Part shown: positions 41,907 through 48,460 of the stretch, in pieces
How the letters are laid out: each line of letters begins with the position of its first letter
Numbering within the stretch: the stretch's first letter is position 1
Origin: Lysobacterales bacterium
GTDB taxonomy: Bacteria; Pseudomonadota; Gammaproteobacteria; Xanthomonadales; Xanthomonadaceae
NCBI GenBank assembly: GCA_015655355.1
Contig: JAATFG010000017.1
Coordinates: forward strand, 19,054-83,053
Length of the DNA stretch: 64,000 nt
Direction of reading: 5' to 3'
The notes under the pieces: generated by a model
The model's input: the letters and a program-made list of their open reading frames with translations, nothing else
Databases searched by the model: none
What the model was told of the DNA's origin: nothing
Translations under genes and position numbers: made by a program

Positions 41907-42682
41907 GCCACGTAATCGATGCAACCTGGTTGCAGCAACATCTTTCCGACCCGAACCTCGTTCTGGTCGATACCCGCCCGCTCGATGCCTGGCGCAGCGG
42001 CCACCTTCCCGGCGCGCGTCATTACGATCCCGGTCTGTTCCCGTTGGCACGCACCACGCCGGAAGCGATCAAGGCCTTCACCGCGCAAGTCGAGTGGGCG
42101 TTCTCGGCGCTCGGCATCGGTGCCGACGACCACGTGGTGTTCTACGAATCCGCCACCGACGTGCGCGCCGCGCGCGCTGCATGGACGCTGGAATATCTTG
42201 GCCACGCCAAGGTGTCCGTGCTCGACGGCGGCATCGACAATGCGGGCATCGCGGCGACTGCCGACCTTGCCGCAATAACGCCCGGCCGCTTCCGCGCCGC
42301 GCCGGTGCCGAGGTTGCTGGTCAGCGCCGAACAGGTCCAGTCGCGCGATGCCGACACCCTCGTGCTCGACACGCGCCGCCAGCCCGACTACCTCGGCAGC
42401 GCCGACAAGCCGCGCAGCGGCCACATCCCCGGCGCGGTGCATCGCGATGCCAGCGACAACCTCGACGGCGCGCACTACAAGCCCGCCGCCGCGCTGCGCG
42501 CCGAACTCGACGCGCTGGGCCTGAAGACCGACCAGCGCATCGTCGTCTATTGCGGCGGCGGCGGTCGCGCCTCGCAGAGCTATCACGCGCTGCGCCGCGC
42601 CGGCTTCGACGACGTCGGCGTCTATCTCGCCTCCTGGAACGAATGGAGCGCGCGTCCCGAATTGCCGGTGCAGGCCGGCTGA
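41903..42682 (+). CDS. Two-domain sulfurtransferase (rhodanese / SseA type)
   Basis: 259 aa with two rhodanese domains. The C-terminal one holds the active Cys217 in VVYCGGGGRAS; the N-terminal one (FYESATDVRAARAAW) has no cysteine, as normal in tandem rhodaneses. The loop CGGGGR differs from the CGSGVT of 3-mercaptopyruvate enzymes and the CRxGxT of thiosulfate enzymes, so the donor is unclear. The ATGA overlap with the MFS gene shows tight coupling. Likely moves sulfane sulfur during use of the imported compound. Confidence 0.92.
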   Translation: MSHVIDATWLQQHLSDPNLVLVDTRPLDAWRSGHLPGARHYDPGLFPLARTTPEAIKAFTAQVEWAFSALGIGADDHVVFYESATDVRAARAAWTLEYLGHAKVSVLDGGIDNAGIAATADLAAITPGRFRAAPVPRLLVSAEQVQSRDADTLVLDTRRQPDYLGSADKPRSGHIPGAVHRDASDNLDGAHYKPAAALRAELDALGLKTDQRIVVYCGGGGRASQSYHALRRAGFDDVGVYLASWNEWSARPELPVQAG

Positions 42683-42754
42683 TCCAGTCCACCTGCAAAC
42701 CCACCCCTTTCTCCATAGCTGCCTTCTCCATCCACTTCGCAACGAGGAACCACC

Positions 42755-43672
42755 ATGTCCGCCATCGCCATTGATACCGACCTGTCCACCGTGCAGCCGC
42801 GCGTGCTGGACGTTTCCCACTACTACTCGCCGGCCGAAACCTTCGACGGCATCCGCGTCAGCCCGTACAAGCCGGTGCTCGGCGCGCGCGTGGAAGGCCT
42901 GCGCCTGAAGAAAGGCCAAGCGCTGCCCGACACCACCGTCGCTTACCTGCGCCGCAAGCTGCTCGACCGCGGCTTCCTCTACTTCGAGCCGGGCACGGTC
43001 GACGTCGACGGTTTCGTCGACCTGGTCCAGTTGTTCGGCGAAGCGCGCTTCTATGGCGGCCCGTACACGCCGCCGCCGGAAGGCCACAAGCTGCTCAACA
43101 CCATCGACTCGAAGATCAAGAAGACCAACATGAACTTCATCTGGCACGTCGATGGCGGCTATTATCCGGACCCGCCGAAGATGACCGCGCTGTTCGCCAC
43201 CGCCGTGCCCGAATACGGCGGCGATACGCTGTTCTCCAACGCGGTGGCGGCCTACGACCTGCTCGATCCGCTGTTCGCGCAGTATCTGGAAACGCTGACT
43301 GCCGTGCATTCCGGCGACACCGTCGGCCACCTGCCGCTGTCCTACCACGCGGATCCGGAAGGCCTGGCCGCGCAGCGCGCCAAGTATCCGCCGCGCGACA
43401 CGCCAGTGATCCGCGTGCATCCGGAAACCGGGCGCAAGCAAGTGTTCGTCAACGAGTCCTACACCTTCGCCATCCGCGGCGTGACCCGCGCGGTCAGCCA
43501 GAACCTGCTGAACATCCTGTTCGACCTGATCAAGTCGCCGGAACTGCATGCGCGGGTAAGCTGGGAACAAGGCGCGGTGGTGATCTGGGACAACCGCAGC
43601 GTGCAGCATTGCGGCGTCAACGACTACAGCGGCGGCGGCCGCCGCGCGCTGTACCGCGCGACCTTGTACTGA
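42755..43672 (+). CDS. TauD/TfdA-family Fe(II)/2-oxoglutarate dioxygenase
   Basis: 305 aa. The iron triad is His131 and Asp133 (WHVDGG) and His285 (VQHCGVNDY); 2-oxoglutarate is held by an Arg in RRALYRATL. Family members oxidise the carbon next to the sulfur group of taurine, other sulfonates or alkyl sulfate esters, releasing sulfite or sulfate with an aldehyde. The transporter and cysK-like neighbours support an organosulfur role; the substrate is not determined. Confidence 0.92.
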   Translation: MSAIAIDTDLSTVQPRVLDVSHYYSPAETFDGIRVSPYKPVLGARVEGLRLKKGQALPDTTVAYLRRKLLDRGFLYFEPGTVDVDGFVDLVQLFGEARFYGGPYTPPPEGHKLLNTIDSKIKKTNMNFIWHVDGGYYPDPPKMTALFATAVPEYGGDTLFSNAVAAYDLLDPLFAQYLETLTAVHSGDTVGHLPLSYHADPEGLAAQRAKYPPRDTPVIRVHPETGRKQVFVNESYTFAIRGVTRAVSQNLLNILFDLIKSPELHARVSWEQGAVVIWDNRSVQHCGVNDYSGGGRRALYRATLY

Positions 43673-43751
43673 CGGTCCACGACAGTCGCCCGCCAAGCGC
43701 GGGCGACTATACTTCGGGCCGAATCGCGGACAAGGGAAAACACGGCAACCG

Positions 43752-44687
43752 ATGGGCAACGAGCCTTCCTTCGCAACCGACGCGTGGATGTCGCGGCTGA
43801 ACCTCAAGCACCTGCAGCAACTGCGCAGCCTGGCCGAGCACGGCAGCATCAGCGAGGCCGCGCGCAGCATGGCGACCACCCAGCCGGCGTTGTCCAAATG
43901 GCTCAAGGAACTGGAGGACGCCATCGGCGCGCCGCTGTTCGAGCGCCATGCGCGCGGCCTCACGCCGACCGCGCACGGCCGTGTCCTGCTCACCCACGCC
44001 GCGCGCCTCGGCAACGAAACCCTGCGCATGCAGCGCGACCTTGCTGTGCTCGACGGCGGCGGTTCGGTGCACGTGCGCGTCGGTGTCGCGCCGATCGCGG
44101 CGCCACACCTGGCGCCGCGATCGGTCGCCGCGTTCCTGCGCAAGCACCCGCAGGCGACGGTCGAACTGCACGAACACACCATGCGCGTGCTGCTGCGCAA
44201 ACTGGAAGAAAACGAGCTGGACATCGCGGTCGGCAGCCTCGACGATTTCGAGGCGCATCCCGGCGTGCAGCATCAGGTGCTGCACGAAGAACGCCTGCAA
44301 GTGGTCGCGCGCAAGAAACACCCGCTCGCCAGCCGCACCGCGCTGGAATGGGACGACCTGCGCGGCTACGACTGGGTGTTGTGGCCGCAAGGCACGATCA
44401 ATCGCGCGCGTCTCGACGCCGCGCTGCTCGGCGCCGGACGCGGCGCCTTGCCCTGCCACGTCGAATCGTCCTCGCTGGTCGCGAACCTGGCACTGGTGCG
44501 GCAAAGCGATCTGCTGTGCGCGATTTCCGACAGCCTCGCCGACCACGTCGCCAAACGCATGGACATCCTGCCGCTGGACACGCGCATCGGCGCGCGCAGC
44601 CTCGTCGGCATGTGCTGGCGCGACGACCCGCTGCGGGACGCCGCCACCGGCGACATGCTGCAATTCCTGCGCAATGCCTCAGCCTGA
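43752..44687 (+). CDS. LysR-family regulator of the organosulfur cluster
   Basis: 311 aa. The start may instead be the Met at residue 13 (MSRLNLKHLQQL). HTH: GSISEAARSMATTQPALSKWLKELE, of the type seen in Cbl/CysB relatives and aromatic regulators. Same strand as the cluster, between the dioxygenase and the cysteine synthase (27-bp gap). A 9-bp hairpin (43684–43708) followed by TATACT precedes it and may be a terminator plus promoter. The inducer is unknown. Confidence 0.9.
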   Translation: MGNEPSFATDAWMSRLNLKHLQQLRSLAEHGSISEAARSMATTQPALSKWLKELEDAIGAPLFERHARGLTPTAHGRVLLTHAARLGNETLRMQRDLAVLDGGGSVHVRVGVAPIAAPHLAPRSVAAFLRKHPQATVELHEHTMRVLLRKLEENELDIAVGSLDDFEAHPGVQHQVLHEERLQVVARKKHPLASRTALEWDDLRGYDWVLWPQGTINRARLDAALLGAGRGALPCHVESSSLVANLALVRQSDLLCAISDSLADHVAKRMDILPLDTRIGARSLVGMCWRDDPLRDAATGDMLQFLRNASA

Positions 44688-44714
44688 CGCATCCCCATCT
44701 TTCGACTTTTCATC

Positions 44715-45743
44715 ATGACCATCACGCACATTCGCCCCCACCTCGCCGCCGCCATCGGCTGCACGCCGCTGATCAAATTGCGCCGCGCCTCCGAACTCAC
44801 CGGCTGCGAGATCCTGGCCAAATGCGAATTCGCCAATCCCGGCGGCAGCATCAAGGACCGCACCGCGCTGGGCCTGCTGCTGGACGCGGAAAAATCCGGC
44901 GCGCTGCAACCCGGCGCACTGATCGTCGAAGGCACCGCCGGCAACACTGGCATCGGCCTGGCATTGCTCGGCGCCAGCCGTGGCTATCGCAGCGTGATCT
45001 ACATGCCCGACACGCAAAGCAAGGAAAAGATCGACGCGCTGCGCATCACCGGTGCGGAAGTGCGCCTCGTGCCCGCCGTGCCATATGCGAACCCGAACCA
45101 CTACGCACACCAGGCGCGCCGCTTCGTCGAGGAAGCGAACGCGGCAGAACCCGGCAGCGCGTGGTTCGCCAACCAGTTCGACAACACCGCCAACCGCGAT
45201 TTCCATGCGGCCACCACCGGCGTCGAAATCTGGGAACAGACCGACGGCCAGGTCGCTGGCTTCGTCTGCGCCACCGGCACCGGCGGCACGCTCGCCGGCG
45301 TCGGCCTTGCGCTGAAGGCACGCAACGCGCAGGTGAGAATCGCACTGGCCGATCCGGCCGGTTCCGCGCTGGCGCATTACGTCAACACCGGCGAACTGAA
45401 GGCCGAAGGCAACTCGATCAGCGAAGGCATCGGCTCCTCGCGCGTCACCGCGAATTTCGCCGATGCGCCGATCGACCTGGCGTGGAATATCCCCGACGTC
45501 GAATCGGTGCCGTGGGTGCACGCGTTGATGCACGCGGAAGGCCTGAACGTCGGCGGCTCCAGCGGCGTCAACGTCGCCGGCGCGGTACGGCTGGCGCGCG
45601 CACTCGGCCCGGGCCACGTCATCGTCACCCTGCTCGCCGATGCAGGCACGCGCTACCAGGCCAAGCTGTTCAATCCGGCGTTCCTGCGCGGCAAGGACAT
45701 TCCCGTGCCGGCGTGGCTCGACACCGCATTTTCAGCACAATGA
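44715..45743 (+). CDS. Cysteine synthase (O-acetylserine sulfhydrylase) family protein
   Basis: PLP enzyme, 342 aa. The PLP lysine is Lys47 in NPGGSIKDR, the phosphate loop is GTGGT, and the substrate loop is GTAGNTG (74–79) in place of the usual TSGNTG of CysK. The TAGNTG form is seen in some fungal and bacterial relatives. It would turn released sulfide into cysteine, closing the pathway encoded upstream. About 20 residues longer than CysK. Ends in a strong terminator. Confidence 0.92.
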   Translation: MTITHIRPHLAAAIGCTPLIKLRRASELTGCEILAKCEFANPGGSIKDRTALGLLLDAEKSGALQPGALIVEGTAGNTGIGLALLGASRGYRSVIYMPDTQSKEKIDALRITGAEVRLVPAVPYANPNHYAHQARRFVEEANAAEPGSAWFANQFDNTANRDFHAATTGVEIWEQTDGQVAGFVCATGTGGTLAGVGLALKARNAQVRIALADPAGSALAHYVNTGELKAEGNSISEGIGSSRVTANFADAPIDLAWNIPDVESVPWVHALMHAEGLNVGGSSGVNVAGAVRLARALGPGHVIVTLLADAGTRYQAKLFNPAFLRGKDIPVPAWLDTAFSAQ

Positions 45744-45772
45744 CTGCAGGCAGAATCGCGCGTGGCAAAAAC

Positions 45773-45800
45773 AAAAACGCCGGCAGACGCCGGCGTTTTT
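45773..45800. terminator. Terminator after the cysteine synthase gene
   Basis: AAAAACGCCGGC-AGAC-GCCGGCGTTTTT, a perfect 7-bp GC stem with A and T tracts. It also serves the tRNA-Cys transcript arriving from the minus strand. Confidence 0.92.
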
Positions 45801-45813
45801 CGGTTTCGCAACA

Positions 45814-45887
45814 TGGAGGCCTGGGTCGGAATTGAACCGGCGTACGCGGATTTGCAGTCCGCTGCATGACCACTCTGCCACCAAGCC
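45814..45887 (-). tRNA. tRNA-Cys(GCA)
   Basis: Minus-strand cloverleaf with acceptor GGCTTGG, anticodon loop CTGCAAA (GCA), discriminator U73 (the identity base for Cys) and encoded CCA. Last member of the pgsA–Gly–Leu–Cys array, which in E. coli is pgsA–glyW–cysT–leuZ. Confidence 0.96.
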
Positions 45888-45939
45888 ATGTCGCGAGCCG
45901 CGGATTATCGCTGATTTGCCGCGGCGCGGGCAAGCCGCG

Positions 45940-45994
45940 TGGTGCCCGGAGAGGGAATCGAACCCTCACTCCCTTGCGGGTGACGGATTTTAAG
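45940..45994 (-). pseudogene. 3' half of the resident tRNA-Leu(UAA), displaced
   Basis: The minus strand reads CTTAAAATCCGTC…, then a Leu-type variable arm, T-arm GAGGGTTCGATTCCCTC, acceptor TCCGGGC, A73 and CCA. It is the exact complement of the acceptor GCCCGGA of the 5' half at 47508–47468. The sequence just upstream is unrelated to tRNA except for a CCCGG that could mimic the acceptor. Joined to the 5' half it makes a perfect 87-nt tRNA-Leu(UAA). Confidence 0.88.
45986..45994. repeat. 9-bp core repeat CTTAAAATC, tRNA 3'-half side
   Basis: One copy of CTTAAAATC (minus strand), the anticodon loop plus two stem bases of tRNA-Leu(UAA). The second copy is at 47468–47476. The pair bounds the insert and looks like the core of an integrase attachment site. 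Confidence 0.8.
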
Positions 45995-46279
45995 CCACGG
46001 CATGGATTCCGCACCGGGTTCCTCTGTGCTTGGATATGGCTTGCTGTGGCAGGTTTTCCGTAAGGCCAAAAAAGACAGTAAGGCAAGCGAACCACTCGAC
46101 CGTCGGACTGCTGGCCCCCCTCGGTCAGCGCAGAGGGGGTAGCCCCGTCGCCAAACGACCTGAGCGACCGGCCTCGGGGGCTGGCAAGCCTGTGTGATCT
46201 GTGAAGAATCGTGGCGTCGAGGTCGCGAAAGGTCGCGGGAACAACTTGATGGGCGTGCAGCATATGCCGAGCTATTTCG

Positions 46280-46906
46280 TTATCGCGGCAAGGGTTTCGA
46301 CAACCGCGATCCGCGAGGCCACTGGATTAGTACCTCGCAAATAAGCACGGGTGCGATCCAATAGAGCCAGATGCCCGCCGTCACGCCTTCGATACCCAAG
46401 CTGGGAAACGGCGGCACCAGCTGCGCTATGCGGCAGCCGACGAAAGTCCACGTGACGACGTAACTTCGAATGACCCACTCACGATGATTGTCGAATCGTC
46501 GGTTCCAGGCGGCGCGCCACGCCATTGCGGCAAAGACGAGCCATACCATCGCCAAGGTCGCGGTCGCCACGCCGAGGCTGAAGGGCGGGTGGAACGGCCG
46601 CACCGAGAGGCCTAGAGCCGCTAGGGCGCCGACGGTGCCCCCGAGCAGATACGTGTACCCAATGGCTTTATGGGCGCGTCGGAACTTACGTGTCCATCCC
46701 ACGTAGATCGCGGCCGCCCCTGCTGCAAGCATGGCCGTTCCTCCGACGGTGTGCACATACAGGAGGCCATAGTGCCGAAGGTGTTCGCTCGCGCTGCGAA
46801 GCGTCAGTACAGGCCATGCATGGGTCCACCAGATCGCCGCCGAACTCAGCATGGCAAACGTGAGCAGCGCTCCAAAGGTCCACCCACGCGCTTTTGATCT
46901 GTTCAA
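46280..46906 (-). CDS. DUF2306 membrane protein
   Basis: 208 aa with about six hydrophobic helices. The pattern LLYVHTVGGTAMLAAGAAAIYVG, RRAHKAIGYTYLLGG and NHREWVIRSYVVTWTFVGCRI is characteristic of DUF2306, a predicted membrane family with haem- or quinone-like His spacing but no proven function. It is the only protein gene inside the tRNA-splitting insert and has less extreme GC than the host genes. Start at 46906. Confidence 0.85.
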   Translation of the reverse strand: MNRSKARGWTFGALLTFAMLSSAAIWWTHAWPVLTLRSASEHLRHYGLLYVHTVGGTAMLAAGAAAIYVGWTRKFRRAHKAIGYTYLLGGTVGALAALGLSVRPFHPPFSLGVATATLAMVWLVFAAMAWRAAWNRRFDNHREWVIRSYVVTWTFVGCRIAQLVPPFPSLGIEGVTAGIWLYWIAPVLICEVLIQWPRGSRLSKPLPR

Positions 46907-46988
46907 TTCGGGAGACTCAAAAGGCGTAAGGGAAACAGAACAACTCGATGATTCCAGCTACGGCATGCTACAGCCAGATACATCTACT

Positions 46989-47306
46989 TGGTGCCCGAGG
47001 CCGGAATCGAACCGGCATGCCTTTCGGCGAGGGATTTTCTTGCCACTTCGGCTTTCGCCGCCGTCCTGCACATCGCTGGGCGTTCGTGGTCTGGAGCACG
47101 CCTTCACCATAGCCTTGCGGCCGCAGGTGCCCGCCGTCTGCTCTCTACACCTTCCCAAACGAACTGCTTGGGCTTGGCTCGGCGTTGGCTCGGACGCCGG
47201 AGCATCCAGGGCTTTCACCGACTTTGACGGGCTTCACTTCGGACGTTTCCACCCGAAGGCTCAAATTGTTCAAGTCCCTTGTGTCTACCGATTTCACCAC
47301 TCGGGC
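46989..47306 (-). tRNA. tRNA-Leu(UAA) interrupted by a group I intron
   Basis: 5' exon 47306–47272 (GCCCGAGTGG… to GGGACTT) and 3' exon 47038–46989 (AAAATCCCTCG… to CTCGGGCACCA). Spliced, they give an 85-nt cloverleaf with perfect acceptor (GCCCGAG/CTCGGGC), anticodon stem AGGGA/TCCCT, anticodon UAA and a Leu variable arm. The body differs clearly from the split resident tRNA-Leu(UAA), so it is not a duplicate of it. The intron sits between U34 and A35, as in cyanobacterial tRNA-Leu(UAA). Confidence 0.93.
47039..47271 (-). ncRNA. Group I self-splicing intron (IC3-like), 233 nt
   Basis: Begins GAACAATTTGAGCC, close to the Anabaena tRNA-Leu intron start, with GAGCC as internal guide opposite exon GGACUU and the U·G splice-site wobble. 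Core helices pair: P2 TTCGG…CCGAA, P3 GCCCG/CGGGC, P7 GAGCA/TGCTC, P8 CACC/GGTG, and a GAAA-capped P9. The core strings GGAAGGTGTAGAGAGCAGACGG and CCGAGCCAAGCC match the family. P7 differs from the Anabaena GACUC/GAGUC on both sides, a compensatory change. It ends in the required terminal G. No homing endonuclease. Confidence 0.93.
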
Positions 47307-47467
47307 GCAGTGCGATGCGCTGGAAACTCCTGTCTCAGTCCTGTTGGCACCTGGTTGGCCCTTGACTGCCAAGCCAAGCCGCGAAGCTACATCTTCGACG
47401 CCCGCAAGCCGTTGTCACTATTGGCCTTCCGGCAGGGTAACGCAAGCGGAAAGAGCTTGACAAAACT

Positions 47468-47508
47468 GATTTTAAGTCCGCTGTGTCTACCAATTTCGCC
47501 ATCCGGGC
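47468..47508 (-). pseudogene. 5' half of the resident tRNA-Leu(UAA)
   Basis: GCCCGGATGGCGAAATTGG… to CGGACTTAAAATC, 41 nt, then unrelated sequence (AGTTTTG). Normal acceptor strand, D-arm and anticodon 5' stem. Its 3' half is 1.47 kb away at 45994–45940. A TAGAAT -10 box (47523–47518) ends 9 nt before it, so the old promoter may now drive the intron-containing tRNA inside the insert. Confidence 0.88.
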
Positions 47509-47574
47509 TTGCGCAGGATTCTAATGCCAATCGCCTTGGCGCATCCGCGATGCGTCGGATGCGGCGCATCGGCG

Positions 47575-47603
47575 AAAAAAAAGAGGGCCCGAAGGCCCTC
47601 TTT
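47575..47603 (-). terminator. Terminator after tRNA-Gly
   Basis: On the minus strand, GAGGGCC-TTCG-GGCCCTC followed by eight T residues: a UUCG-type tetraloop and a strong U-tract. It ends the pgsA–tRNA-Gly transcript before the broken tRNA-Leu. Confidence 0.93.
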
Positions 47604-47641
47604 CGCAATCGGCGCGCTCTTGCGAACGGCGCTTGTGAAAC

Positions 47642-48409
<768 letters not shown>

Positions 48410-48460
48410 CGCCTGCGGATTCTACACCAGCGCACTTGCGCGCCCGCTCCGGCAATGCGT

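Larger units (their letters stand above)
45995..47476. mobile_element. Insert of about 1.5 kb splitting tRNA-Leu(UAA)
   Basis: Includes one copy of the 9-bp core. From the tRNA 5' half inward, on the minus strand: 161 nt with no recognised feature, an intact intron-containing tRNA-Leu(UAA), a DUF2306 gene, and about 285 nt without a gene (it has a CCCCCTC/GAGGGGG hairpin near 46117–46141). No integrase or transposase remains. The 9-bp repeat in an anticodon loop fits tyrosine-recombinase integration followed by loss of the integrase. A rearrangement by other means is possible. Confidence 0.72.

Noticed and set aside
41903-42300. Inactivated sulfurtransferase because the N-terminal domain lacks Cys
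   Set aside because: Tandem rhodaneses normally have a cysteine-less N-terminal domain; the C-terminal Cys217 is present.
45670-46263. 197-aa minus-strand ORF over the tRNA-Cys/tRNA-Leu region
   Set aside because: It is a translation of tRNA sequences; coding through two structural RNA genes is not credible.
47039-47508. Second group I intron in the split resident tRNA-Leu
   Set aside because: I looked for an intron start after GGACTT at 47474 and a terminal G before the 3' half at 45995. No guide sequence or P3–P8 core is present, and the halves share 9 bp, which fits integration better than splicing.
45940-47508. Trans-spliced or permuted split tRNA
   Set aside because: Such tRNAs are archaeal or algal with defined flanking helices. 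I saw no complementary leader sequences next to the halves, so an insertion is simpler.
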